46,154 nucleotides of DNA from Sphingomonas taxi (GTDB lineage: Bacteria > Pseudomonadota > Alphaproteobacteria > Sphingomonadales > Sphingomonadaceae): the NCBI GenBank assembly GCA_003243195.1, contig QFQI01000016.1, forward strand, positions 1-46,154, given 5' to 3'. The notes under the pieces are model-generated. The model worked only from the letters and a program-made list of their open reading frames with translations, was not told where the DNA came from and ran no database searches. Every line of letters starts with the position of its first letter. The first letter of the stretch is position 1. Shown piece by piece: positions 27,347 to 34,829 of this stretch. Position numbers and translations under genes: made by a program.

Positions 27347-27369
27347 GGTGCCTCCCGGCGGGAGGCACC
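27347..27369. terminator. Bidirectional hairpin between small protein gene and hslU
   Basis: A perfect 10-base stem GGTGCCTCCC (27347-27356) and GGGAGGCACC (27360-27369) with loop GGC. It lies between two convergent stop codons (27342 and 27379), so it can end both transcripts. No T-run. Confidence 0.75.
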
Positions 27370-27378
27370 GCCACCGGG

Positions 27379-28680
27379 TCACAGCACGAAGCGGCTGAGA
27401 TCGGAATTGCGCGCGACGCTGGCCAGTTGCTGGTCGACATAGGCCGCATCGACGGTCAGCGCCCCGCCGCGCCGATCCTCGGCATCGAAGCTGACCTCCT
27501 CCAGCAGTTTCTCCATAACCGTCTGCAGGCGCCGCGCGCCGATATTCTCGATCTCCCCGTTCACTTCCGCCGCGATGCGCGCGACGGCGCGGATGCCGTC
27601 CTCGGTGAAGGTCACATCGACACCCTCGGTGGCGATCAGCGCCTTATATTGTGCGGGCAGGCTCGCCTTGGTGTCCGACAGGATCGCGACGAAATCGTCC
27701 TCGGTCAGCCCCTTCAGCTCGACACGGATCGGCAGGCGCCCCTGCAACTCGGGCAGCAGGTCGCTGGGCTTGGCGACGTGGAAGGCTCCGCTCGCGATAA
27801 ACAGGATATGGTCGGTCTTCATCGGCCCGTATTTGGTGGAGACGGTCGTCCCCTCGATCAGCGGCAGCAGGTCACGCTGCACGCCCTCGCGGCTGACCGA
27901 TCCGCCGCGCACGTCGCTGACCGCGATCTTGTCGATCTCGTCCAGGAACACGATGCCGTTCGCCTCGGCATCCTGCAACGCGACGCGGCTGACCTCATCC
28001 TGGTCGAGGCGCTTGTCGGCCTCCTCCTCGACCAGCTTCTCCCACGCGGCGGGGACCAGCAGCTTGCGGCGCTGCTTCGGCCCGCCGCCGAACGCCTTGC
28101 CCATCATCTCGGACAGGTTGATCATGCCCACCGACCCGCCGCCGCCGGGCAGTTCGAAGGGCATCTGCGGCGCCTGCGCCAGTTCCAGCTCGATCTCGGT
28201 TTCGTTCAGATGCCCGTCGCGGAACCGCTGCCGGAAGCTCTCGCGCGTCGCCTGGCTCGAATCCTTGCCGACCAGCGCGTCGAGCAGCCGCTCCATCGCC
28301 GCGGCCTCGGCCTTGTCCTTCACCGCGACACGGCGCCGCTCCTTCTCCAGCCGCACCGCCTCCTCGACCAGGTCACGCGCGATCTGCTCCACGTCGCGGC
28401 CGACATAGCCGACCTCGGTGAACTTGGTCGCCTCCACCTTCACAAACGGCGCGTCGGCCAGCTTCGCCAGACGGCGGCTGATCTCGGTCTTGCCGCAGCC
28501 GGTCGGCCCGATCATCAGGATGTTCTTGGGCGTCACCTCGTCGCGAAGGTCCGGCGACAATTGCTGCCGCCGCCAGCGGTTGCGCAGCGCGACCGCGACG
28601 GCGCGCTTCGCCTCCTTCTGGCCGATGATATGGGCGTCCAAAGCGGCGACGATCGCCTTGGGAGTCAGATTGTCATTCAT
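27379..28680 (-). CDS. hslU: ATP-dependent protease ATPase subunit HslU
   Basis: AAA+ unfoldase that feeds proteins to the HslV peptidase. The 433-residue protein has the N-terminus NLTPKAIVAALDAHIIGQKEAKRAVAVALRNRWRR, Walker A GPTGCGKTEISRRLA, Walker B GIVFLDEIDKIA, the GYVGRDVEQIARDL pore region, and the C-terminal tail DLSRFVL that docks into HslV. I start at ATG 28680 (MNDNLTPK); the upstream in-frame extension is not conserved-looking. It follows hslV after 61 bases. Confidence 0.98.
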   Translation of the reverse strand: MNDNLTPKAIVAALDAHIIGQKEAKRAVAVALRNRWRRQQLSPDLRDEVTPKNILMIGPTGCGKTEISRRLAKLADAPFVKVEATKFTEVGYVGRDVEQIARDLVEEAVRLEKERRRVAVKDKAEAAAMERLLDALVGKDSSQATRESFRQRFRDGHLNETEIELELAQAPQMPFELPGGGGSVGMINLSEMMGKAFGGGPKQRRKLLVPAAWEKLVEEEADKRLDQDEVSRVALQDAEANGIVFLDEIDKIAVSDVRGGSVSREGVQRDLLPLIEGTTVSTKYGPMKTDHILFIASGAFHVAKPSDLLPELQGRLPIRVELKGLTEDDFVAILSDTKASLPAQYKALIATEGVDVTFTEDGIRAVARIAAEVNGEIENIGARRLQTVMEKLLEEVSFDAEDRRGGALTVDAAYVDQQLASVARNSDLSRFVL

Positions 28681-28741
28681 GGAATAGCAAAGCCTTGAAA
28701 CGGCGGTGTTGAACAAGATGCGCGCGGCACGCGGGGGGGAA

Positions 28742-29308
28742 TCAGGTCGTGCTGTCCAGCGCTTCCACGGTCAGCCGGTCGTTGGTGTAGACGCACACCT
28801 CCGCCGCGATCGCCATCGCCTTGCGGCACAGCACCTCGGCATCCTGTTCGTAATCGACCAGCGCGCGCGCGGCGGCGAGCGCGTAATTGCCGCCCGACCC
28901 GATCGCGGCGATGCCCTTTTCCGGTTCCAGCACGTCGCCGTTGCCGGTCAGGATCAGCGTCACCTCCTTGTCGGCGACGATCATCATCGCCTCCAGGTTG
29001 CGCAGATATTTGTCGGTGCGCCAGTCCTTGGCCAGTTCGACCGCGGCGCGCATCAGATGCCCGCCGTGCCGCTCCAGCTTGGCCTCCAGCCGCTCGAACA
29101 GCGTGAAGGCGTCGGCTGTCGCGCCGGCAAACCCGCCGATCACCTTGCCGTCGCCCAGCGTGCGGACCTTGCGCGCATTGGGCTTCATCACGGTCTGGCC
29201 CATCGAGACCTGGCCGTCGCCGATCACGACGACCTTGCCGCCGCGTCGAACCGAAAGAATGGTGGTGCCATGCCAGACCGGCATGGCGTGTGGATCGTTC
29301 CCGCTCAT
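28742..29308 (-). CDS. hslV: ATP-dependent protease peptidase subunit HslV
   Basis: Proteasome-like threonine peptidase working with HslU. The 188-residue precursor has a 14-residue propeptide (MSGNDPHAMPVWHG) followed by TTILSVRRGGKVVVIGDGQVS, so the catalytic N-terminal Thr15 appears after self-cleavage. GSGGNYALAAARAL and AAEVCVYTNDRLTVEAL are typical. The start at 29308 gives the normal propeptide length. The upstream 129 bases up to the divergent small gene should hold the operon promoter; I could not identify clear heat-shock boxes. Confidence 0.98.
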   Translation of the reverse strand: MSGNDPHAMPVWHGTTILSVRRGGKVVVIGDGQVSMGQTVMKPNARKVRTLGDGKVIGGFAGATADAFTLFERLEAKLERHGGHLMRAAVELAKDWRTDKYLRNLEAMMIVADKEVTLILTGNGDVLEPEKGIAAIGSGGNYALAAARALVDYEQDAEVLCRKAMAIAAEVCVYTNDRLTVEALDSTT

Positions 29309-29437
29309 GCCCCGCGATTTGGGGCGCGCGGCGGCGGCAGGCAAGGGCGCGCGACAAACGCATCCGGATTGGGGGCGCGGGCGTTGGCATTTCACCGGCG
29401 CGCGCATCATATCGCCCGCGGAGAGTGAGTAGCGTCG

Positions 29438-29626
29438 ATGATTACCGACAGGGACCGCCTGTATTTCCAGGCACGGGCCGAAGCCGAACTGAAACTGGCC
29501 GCCGAAGCGGAGGATCCCGCCGTCTGCCAGGCGCATTATGCGATGGCGACCCAGTATCTGGAGGCCGCGCACGGCGCACACATGCGCCTGCCCCCCGACC
29601 CGCAGCGGCTGGCGGGGGGCGAGTGA
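29438..29626 (+). CDS. Small conserved-looking hypothetical protein
   Basis: A 62-residue helical, acidic protein (MITDRDRLYFQARAEAELKLAAEAEDPAVCQAHYAMATQYLEAAHG and a short Pro-rich tail). I recognise the pattern only as a hypothetical protein of alphaproteobacteria. It has no signal peptide or membrane helix. It is divergent from hslV and preceded by GGAGAG at 12-17 bases, a long spacing. Confidence 0.65.
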   Translation: MITDRDRLYFQARAEAELKLAAEAEDPAVCQAHYAMATQYLEAAHGAHMRLPPDPQRLAGGE

Positions 29627-29778
29627 CGGAGCGGGAGCGCTTGCCCCGCCCATCCGTTGGCTCCGTGCCGGCGGGAACCCGTAACCCGTGAGGTTGCGGA
29701 TCGAGCCGGCGCGGTCTCCGCCTTCCCCGAATGACGGAGTGGGCGGGGTGTCGGACGGGGCCTAGTGGCGAACGCCTC

Positions 29779-30186
29779 CTACCGCCCCTTCGCCTTTCCC
29801 CATTCGCGCGCCACGGTGTAGCCGAGGTAGCCGGTGCCGAAGAGCGCGTAGAGCGGTTCGGGCAGGCCGGCGAGATAGGCGTTCATGCCGTGCGCGATCG
29901 CCTGCGCCGTGGCGAGGTCCGCCGCCGCGATCAGCCCCATCGGGATGCTCCACAGCAGCAACGCATACATCACGTACAGGAAGCTGAGCCGGGCGCGGCT
30001 GGTCCATGGATCGGCGGCGCCGGCCTCCGCCAGCACCGCCGCCATCTGCGTCTTCATCCGTTCCAGCTCCTGCGTGCCCTCCAGCCGCAGCAGTTCGCGC
30101 TGCGCCGCCTCGCGCGCGCGCGGGTCGGGGATCAGTTTGTCGAGCAGCCCCGCCACGGGGCCGATGATCGCATCGACGATCGCCAC
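29779..30186 (-). CDS. Holin of the 3TM (gene-transfer-agent release) family
   Basis: A 135-residue protein resembling the Holin_3TM family (PF11351). The N-terminal part is amphipathic and charged (VDAIIGPVAGLLDKLIPDPRAREAAQRELLRLEG, then a helical stretch). The family signature DPWTSRARLSFLYVMYALLLW opens the membrane part, with two or three further hydrophobic helices to about residue 125 and a basic tail. Holins of this family open the inner membrane so endolysin can reach peptidoglycan; in Rhodobacter they release gene transfer agent. The start is GTG 30186 with AAAGGA upstream. It follows the endolysin gene on the same strand. No capsid, portal or terminase gene is nearby. Confidence 0.82.
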   Translation of the reverse strand: MAIVDAIIGPVAGLLDKLIPDPRAREAAQRELLRLEGTQELERMKTQMAAVLAEAGAADPWTSRARLSFLYVMYALLLWSIPMGLIAAADLATAQAIAHGMNAYLAGLPEPLYALFGTGYLGYTVAREWGKAKGR

Positions 30187-30253
30187 GTCATCCGTCCTTT
30201 CGAGCGTAAGGGACTGTCGGGAAATGCGTTGGCGGTGCCGGACCGCTCCCCCA

Positions 30254-30289
30254 CCCGCCCCCCATGGGCATAGCGACGCGGGGGGCGGG
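30254..30289 (-). terminator. GC-rich hairpin between endolysin and holin genes
   Basis: A perfect 10-base stem (CCCGCCCCCC at 30254-30263, its complement at 30280-30289) with a 16-base loop in the 172 bases between the two lysis genes. It may weaken read-through into the holin gene or stabilise the endolysin message. No T-run. Confidence 0.45.
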
Positions 30290-30358
30290 GTGCGGGGGCG
30301 GGCCGGGGCGGTCTCCAAATTCGTCGTCTTCCGCTTCTCCCGACAGGTTCCCGGGAGG

Positions 30359-30895
30359 TCAGCCGATGCGCTGCGCGAGCCAGCCGTAGAGGAACGCCTC
30401 GTTGGCGGGGCGGCGTTCGGCGAGCGTCAGGTAGCGTTCGCCCTGCATCGCCTCCACCGCCTTCACCAGCACCGTCTCCCCCGCCGCGCCGCGCGTCGCC
30501 AGAAAGCTGGCCAGCGCCGCCAGCGTCTGCGCGCCGATCCGGCCGTCCAGCAGCACGTCGGGATAGTCGCTGGCACCGCGATTGAGCGCGTTCAGCGCGC
30601 GCTGCAGGAAGCCGGCGGCGACCGCCGGCCCCATGTTGACGCCGGTGTCGAACAGTTCGGCGGCGAGGCGCGGCGCCTGTTTAGCCACGCGGTCGAAGCC
30701 CGGCCGCGTCCAGTAGAGCCGGCGGTAGATCGCCACGGCGGCGGGGCGCGCGAAATGGCGCATGTCCCCGGCATAGCCGTTGGCGCGCGCCACCGCCTCC
30801 GTGATGCCGTAACGGGTCGCGCCGCCGCGATCCGCGGGATGGTGGACATAGCCGCCCTCCCGGTCGATCACCGCGTCGATGAGGTCGTCGATCAT
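30359..30895 (-). CDS. GH108 family endolysin (N-acetylmuramidase)
   Basis: A 178-residue peptidoglycan hydrolase. The N-terminus carries the GH108 signature DREGGYVHHPADRGGATRYGITE with the catalytic Glu in REGGY (Glu13). The C-terminal peptidoglycan-binding part has FDTGVNMGPAVAAGFLQRALN and LLDGRIGAQTLAAL. There is no signal peptide, so it needs a holin, supplied by the next gene. AAGGAG lies well placed before the ATG at 30895. A LexA-type box lies 24 bases upstream. The same family is used for gene-transfer-agent release in Rhodobacter, whose lysis genes also sit apart from the structural cluster. Confidence 0.9.
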   Translation of the reverse strand: MIDDLIDAVIDREGGYVHHPADRGGATRYGITEAVARANGYAGDMRHFARPAAVAIYRRLYWTRPGFDRVAKQAPRLAAELFDTGVNMGPAVAAGFLQRALNALNRGASDYPDVLLDGRIGAQTLAALASFLATRGAAGETVLVKAVEAMQGERYLTLAERRPANEAFLYGWLAQRIG

Positions 30896-30918
30896 GGTCG
30901 TTCTCCTTGACTGAAAGA

Positions 30919-30933
30919 GAACATAACACGAAC
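30919..30933 (-). promoter_or_regulatory. LexA (SOS) box upstream of the endolysin gene
   Basis: Read on the minus strand this is GTTCGTGTTATGTTC, a perfect match to GTTC-N7-GTTC, the LexA operator of alphaproteobacteria. It ends 23 bases before the endolysin ATG, where a bound repressor would block transcription. It lies in the 68 bases between folB and the endolysin gene. A match anywhere in 46 kb on both strands is expected about once by chance, so the position is what makes it notable. Confidence 0.6.
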
Positions 30934-30963
30934 AACGTGATGTAGGACAGCGGATCGAACAGG

Positions 30964-31314
30964 CTATCGACCGCGCACGATCTCGCACCCGACCCGCGCG
31001 TCCGGGTAGACGTCCGGCTTCACCGAACGGACGCGGACCTGGCGCACCCGCGGGTCGGCGAGGCACAGGGCGGCGATCCGCTCCACCAACGTTTCCTGAA
31101 GCGCGAACCCCTCGCCCGCCGCGAGCGCCAGCACCCCATCGCGCACGCTGTCATAGTCGAGCACCTGCGCGATCGTGTCGGCATCGGGAGCGTGCGGATA
31201 ATCGACGGTCAGGCGCACCGACACCAGCACGCGTTGCGGCCCCGCCTCGTGCGGATGGATGCCCAGCCGCATCGTCACCGCCAGATCGTCGAGGATGATC
31301 GTATATTCAGCCAT
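30964..31314 (-). CDS. folB: Dihydroneopterin aldolase
   Basis: Cleaves dihydroneopterin to hydroxymethyl-dihydropterin in folate synthesis. The 116-residue protein has the family pattern YTIILDDLAVTMRLGIHPHEAGPQRVLVSVRLTVDY, then QVLDYDSVRDGVLALA and QETLVERIAALCLADPRVRQVRVRSVKPDVYPDARVGCEI, with the active-site Glu in QETL and Lys in SVKPD. It overlaps the upstream reductase gene by eight bases. It is the last of the folE-SDR-folB group. Confidence 0.96.
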   Translation of the reverse strand: MAEYTIILDDLAVTMRLGIHPHEAGPQRVLVSVRLTVDYPHAPDADTIAQVLDYDSVRDGVLALAAGEGFALQETLVERIAALCLADPRVRQVRVRSVKPDVYPDARVGCEIVRGR

Positions 31315-32047
31315 GGCGCGGTCGCTCCCGCCCTTCGAACATCACGTCGCCGTCGCGCCGGCAAAAGCGCTGGCCGGCGTCGACGAACAGGTTCTGGCCG
31401 GTGACGCTGCCGGCCTCCAGCAGATAGACCACCGCTGCCGCCACCGCGTCCGCGCCGACCGGCCGTTCGAGCAGGTTCGCGCGGGCGACGGCGGCGAATT
31501 CGGCCGCGCTCTGGTCCCCGCTCGGCAGGGTCAGGCCGGGCGACACCGCATTGACGCGGACGCGGGGCGCGAACGCCTGCGCCATCAGCACCGTCGCGCT
31601 GGCCAGCGCGGCCTTGGTCAGCGAGTAGCTGAAGAAATCGGGATTGGGATTGGCGAGCTTCTGGTCGAGCAGGTTGACGACCGCGCCCTCCCGCCCCTGC
31701 GCCGCCAGCGCCGCGGTGAGCAGCGCGGGCGCGGTGACGTTGGTGGCGTGGAGCCGCGCCGCCAGCGCCGCGTCGATCGCGGCCGGCGAATCATAGGCGA
31801 ACAGCGATGCGCTGTTAATCAGTCCATCGACCGGCCCGCCGGCGCACGCGCGCGCGAACAGCGCCGGCACGTCGGCGATATCGGACAGGTCGCCCGCGAC
31901 GCACGCCGCGCCCAGTTTGGCGGCCAGCGCCTCCGCCGCGTCGCGCGATCGGCGATAGTGGATCACCGGCTGGTGCCCGGCCGCCGCCACCGCGCGCGCG
32001 ATCGCCGCGCCCAGCCGCTTCGCCGCGCCCGTGACCAGTACCCGCAT
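31307..32047 (-). CDS. SDR-family pteridine / dihydromonapterin reductase-like protein
   Basis: A 246-residue short-chain reductase with the cofactor motif TGAAKRLGAAIA, HYRRSRDAAEALAAKLG, the strand-4 motif INSASLFAYD, and catalytic Tyr-x3-Lys (SYSLTKAAL). The family ending SVTGQNLFVDAGQRF is present. HYRRS after the Rossmann motif and the location between folE and folB suggest an FolM-like reductase of dihydromonapterin or dihydrofolate, rather than a general alcohol dehydrogenase. That is inference from context. The ATG at 32047 starts five bases after the folE stop, and the end overlaps folB. Confidence 0.82.
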   Translation of the reverse strand: MRVLVTGAAKRLGAAIARAVAAAGHQPVIHYRRSRDAAEALAAKLGAACVAGDLSDIADVPALFARACAGGPVDGLINSASLFAYDSPAAIDAALAARLHATNVTAPALLTAALAAQGREGAVVNLLDQKLANPNPDFFSYSLTKAALASATVLMAQAFAPRVRVNAVSPGLTLPSGDQSAAEFAAVARANLLERPVGADAVAAAVVYLLEAGSVTGQNLFVDAGQRFCRRDGDVMFEGRERPRHG

Positions 32048-32052
32048 GCGCG

Positions 32053-32679
32053 TCAGCCCAGCCCCATCAGCGACAGCACTTCCTTGCGGCTGCGATCGTC
32101 GTCGCGAAACACGCCCATCATGCGGCTGGTCACCATGCCGACCCCCGGCGTGCGCACCCCCCGCGCGGTCATGCAGGCATGGCTCGCCTCGATCACCACC
32201 GCCACGCCCAGCGGCTTCAGCCCGGTCCAGATACAGTCCGCGACCTCGGCGGTCAGCCGCTCCTGCACCTGCAGGCGGCGCGCATAGGCGTGCAGCACGC
32301 GCGCCAGCTTCGAGATGCCGACGACGTGGTTGCGCGGCAGATAGGCGATGTGCGCCCTGCCGATGATCGGCGCCATGTGATGCTCGCAATGCGACTGGAA
32401 GGGGATGTCCTTCAGCAGCACGATCTCGTCGTACCCGCCGACCTCCTCGAACACGCGGGACAGATGCGCCTGCGGATCCTCGCCGTAACCGGCGCAATAT
32501 TCCTTCCACGCCCGCGCCACGCGGTGCGGCGTATCCGCCAGCCCTTCGCGGGTCGGATCGTCGCCGGCCCAGCGCAGCAGCGTGCGCACCGCGGCGGCGA
32601 CCTCCTCGGGCACGGGCAGCTTGCCGTCCCCGGCCACCAGATCGCCGTCGTCGGGCGTCGCCCGTGTCGTGTCGCTCAT
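32053..32679 (-). CDS. folE: GTP cyclohydrolase I
   Basis: Converts GTP to dihydroneopterin triphosphate, the first step of folate synthesis. The 208-residue enzyme has DDPTREGLADTPHRVARAWKEYCAGY, the zinc-site motif PFQSHCEHHMAPIIGRAHIAYLP, GISKLARVLHAYARRLQVQERLT, and ASHACMTARGVR with the second zinc Cys. The start at 32679 (MSDTTRATP) is preceded by GAGACGAG. It heads the pterin operon and is divergent from a DUF2945 gene. Confidence 0.98.
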   Translation of the reverse strand: MSDTTRATPDDGDLVAGDGKLPVPEEVAAAVRTLLRWAGDDPTREGLADTPHRVARAWKEYCAGYGEDPQAHLSRVFEEVGGYDEIVLLKDIPFQSHCEHHMAPIIGRAHIAYLPRNHVVGISKLARVLHAYARRLQVQERLTAEVADCIWTGLKPLGVAVVIEASHACMTARGVRTPGVGMVTSRMMGVFRDDDRSRKEVLSLMGLG

Positions 32680-32807
32680 CTCGTCTCGCTCATGTCGCCG
32701 CGCGGGCGTGTCACGGGGCGGCTGTAGCACGAAAAGCGCGCCTGTCGCCCGCCGCAACCGCGCCCGCCGCCATGGGTTGAACACCCGACACGATAAGGAG
32801 AACGACC

Positions 32808-33014
32808 GTGGCCGGCGATCTGAAGAAGGGCGACAGGGTGACGTGGAAGTCGCACGGCGGCACCGCGCATGGCATCGTGGAGAAGAAACTGACCGCCGAA
32901 ACCTCGATCAAGGGCCACAAGGTCGCGGCGTCCGGCGACGCGCCGCAGTTCCAGGTCAGGAGCGACAATGGCGGAAAGGCCGCCCACAAGCCGGACGCGC
33001 TGAAAAAGGCGTGA
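32808..33014 (+). CDS. DUF2945 (HVA1/TUDOR-like) small protein
   Basis: A 68-residue basic protein, MAGDLKKGDRVTWKSHGGTAHGIVEKKLTAETSIKGHKVAASGDAPQFQVRSDNGGKAAHKPDALKKA in outline. KGDRVTWKSHGGTAHGIV and the ending AAHKPDALKK are the DUF2945 family pattern; the function is unknown, and a Tudor-like fold has been proposed. The GTG start has AAGGAG ideally placed. It lies divergent from folE and ends just before a tRNA gene on the other strand. Confidence 0.85.
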   Translation: MAGDLKKGDRVTWKSHGGTAHGIVEKKLTAETSIKGHKVAASGDAPQFQVRSDNGGKAAHKPDALKKA

Positions 33015-33031
33015 CCCGGACGCGTCGCGGC

Positions 33032-33108
33032 TGGTGCCCCCGGCGAGATTCGAACTCACGACCTGCGGTTTAGGAAACCGTCGCTCTATCCTGCTGAGCT
33101 ACGGGGGC
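33032..33108 (-). tRNA. tRNA-Arg(CCT)
   Basis: A complete cloverleaf on the minus strand with encoded CCA (33034-33032). Acceptor arms are GCCCCCG and CGGGGGC, with discriminator A. The T-loop is GTTCGAATC. The anticodon loop TTCCTAA gives anticodon CCT, which reads AGG arginine codons. Confidence 0.95.
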
Positions 33109-33607
33109 ACGTGGCGCGGCGTTATCGCCCGCGCCCGATGGAATCAATCGCGACGTGGCGCCAGCCATCGCCGCGACATTCGACGATGATGCGGCTGTTT
33201 GTAGGAAAGTGCCGTTATGTGCCGGGATGGTAACGACTTATTTTACCATCCTTGATGTAGGTAATTTGCCGATCAGGCTTTCCCGCCGATGAATGGCCAA
33301 GGAAGTGCCGGCCTCCCCCGTCCCGGGCGAGTTCCAGGACTTCCGTGGGTACGGAGGCGGGTGATAGCGTAATGCCCGATCGAGGCGCCTTCCCGAGCAC
33401 GACCGCCCGCATCGCTGCGCGCGCTTTCGCCATCGCGCAGCCGCATCGCTCGTCCCCGCGCCGCCCGCTCTTGCCGCCTGTTTCCCGGCCCGATCGCCGC
33501 GTTCCTCCGGGGGGCGGGCAAAAGACAGATGACCGGGTCGCACCGGCAGCCACCGTAACGAGGATGCGCTGCCCAGTGACCTGACCACCATCTACAGGGG
33601 ACCAACC
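33109..33607. other. 500-base non-coding gap between tRNA-Arg and the kinase operon
   Basis: The largest gap in the window. On the tRNA side the minus strand carries TTGATT (33142-33147) and GATAAC (33121-33126), a possible tRNA promoter with a short 15-base spacer. A locally AT-richer patch at 33200-33280 holds a perfect 9-base inverted repeat, GGATGGTAA (33225-33233) and TTACCATCC (33243-33251), with a nine-base loop. The rest is GC-rich with only unconvincing open frames. The promoter for the downstream operon should be here, but I cannot place it. No attachment site or mobile element is seen. Confidence 0.6.
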
Positions 33608-33727
33608 ATGCCAGAGCATCCGCGGCGCGCGCATGCCGCAGACGGTGATGACACTCGCGCCGCCACCCGTCGTACCGCCATCGGCGACATGGCGTCGCTC
33701 GTCGCGCTGGGGGCGCCCCGCCGTTGA
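33608..33727 (+). CDS. 39-residue leader-type peptide coupled to the histidine kinase
   Basis: A short frame, MPEHPRRAHAADGDDT at the start and ALGAPRR at the end, 39 residues, rich in Arg and Ala. AGGGGA stands nine bases before its ATG, a better ribosome site than that of the kinase. Its TGA overlaps the TTG start of the kinase (TTGA), so translation of the kinase probably depends on it. I see no NepR motif or other family. Confidence 0.5.
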   Translation: MPEHPRRAHAADGDDTRAATRRTAIGDMASLVALGAPRR

Positions 33728-34785
33728 GCACGCTCCCCTTCGACCCCGACGCGCACGCGGGCGCGTTCCCGACCGGCGCCGCCATGGCCGCCTTCAACCG
33801 TCAGTATCTGGAGACCCCCGCGCGGCTGTGGGATGCGTTCAGCGTCGCCGCCTGCGCCGGTTGCGGCGCGCAGGCCGCCGGCGTGGTGCTGGACGCCGCG
33901 CACCACCGCCGCGGGCAGGCCGGGCCGCCCGACGCCCTCGGCGACGGCGACGTCACCTTCCTGAGCGAGCGGTTGCGGCGAACGCCCGGGCTGGTCGCGT
34001 GGACGCCGACCGGCGCGCGTCGCCATTACGCCGCCTCCGCGATCGACGACGATCCCGATATCGGCTTCCTGTGGATCGCCCGCACCGGCGACGGGCTGGC
34101 GGAACAGGCGTTCGTGACGCTGCGCGCGCTGTGCGGATTCGCGACCCTGCTCTACCGGCTCGACATGGCGCGCGGCGAGGCGGAATTGCTGCTGAACGAA
34201 CATCGCCATCGCTGCGGCACCGACCTGCAACTGGTCGGCAACCTGTTGTCGCAGCAGGCGCGCCGCGCCGGCGACGCGCGGCTGTATGCCGCGATGGAGG
34301 GCGCGGCCATGCGGGTCCGCGCGCTGGCGCGCGTCCGCTGCGCCGCGGTGGGCGGGTTCCCGGACATGCTCCACGCCTGCGTCGCGGCGCTGCACGCGCA
34401 GGTCGACGAACATCGCATCGCGATGCGGCTGGTGCTGGAAGGCGAACCGCCCGTGCTGGACGAGCGGCGGACCACCATCGCGCTGATGGCGGTCAACGAA
34501 CTGGTCACCAACGCGCTGACCCATGCGTTCCCCGACGAGGCGCACGGCAGCGTCACCGTGCATCTGCAATCGTGCGCCGGCGTCATCAGGATCGGCGTGC
34601 TGGATGACGGGGCGGCGCTGCCGGCCGGGATCCCGCCGATCCGCGCCGGTTCGGGACTGGACCTCATCTCCCGGCTGCTCGCCGGCGTGCGCGGACGGCT
34701 GCTGATGCCGCCGCCCGCGCGTGCCGACGATCCGCCCCCTGACCATTGCATCAAGACCTTCACGATCGAACTGCCGCAGCAATAG
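33724..34785 (+). CDS. Soluble HisKA_2-type sensor histidine kinase
   Basis: A 353-residue kinase without membrane helices. The N-terminal 140 or so residues (an HRRGQAGPPDALGDGDVTFLSERLRR-containing region) resemble no domain I can name, perhaps a GAF-like sensor. The phosphoacceptor box reads LLNEHRHRCGTDLQLVGNLLSQQAR (HisKA_2 type, His of EHRHR). The ATPase part has the N-box MAVNELVTNALTHAFP, GVLDDGAALP and GSGLDLISRLL. This kinase type usually acts through single-domain or PhyR-like regulators. The start is TTG 33724 if coupled to the leader peptide; ATG 33784 (MAAFNRQYLE) is the alternative. A PAS/LuxR-type regulator follows. Confidence 0.82.
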   Translation: MSTLPFDPDAHAGAFPTGAAMAAFNRQYLETPARLWDAFSVAACAGCGAQAAGVVLDAAHHRRGQAGPPDALGDGDVTFLSERLRRTPGLVAWTPTGARRHYAASAIDDDPDIGFLWIARTGDGLAEQAFVTLRALCGFATLLYRLDMARGEAELLLNEHRHRCGTDLQLVGNLLSQQARRAGDARLYAAMEGAAMRVRALARVRCAAVGGFPDMLHACVAALHAQVDEHRIAMRLVLEGEPPVLDERRTTIALMAVNELVTNALTHAFPDEAHGSVTVHLQSCAGVIRIGVLDDGAALPAGIPPIRAGSGLDLISRLLAGVRGRLLMPPPARADDPPPDHCIKTFTIELPQQ

Positions 34786-34829
34786 CGGCGCGGACCGGGA
34801 AACACCCGGCCGAATAACAGGAGAGAACC

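Noticed and set aside
29779..30895. Complete prophage
   Set aside because: Only the two lysis genes are present; flanking genes are ordinary chromosomal genes and no integrase, terminase or structural gene is seen.
33215..33634. 139-residue minus-strand frame in the large gap
   Set aside because: It uses codons atypical of the genome at its end, has no clear ribosome site or family, and overlaps the leader of the kinase operon.
33608..33727. NepR anti-sigma factor beside the histidine kinase
   Set aside because: The short peptide lacks the conserved NepR helices and LLxxL region, and no ecfG or phyR gene is in the window.
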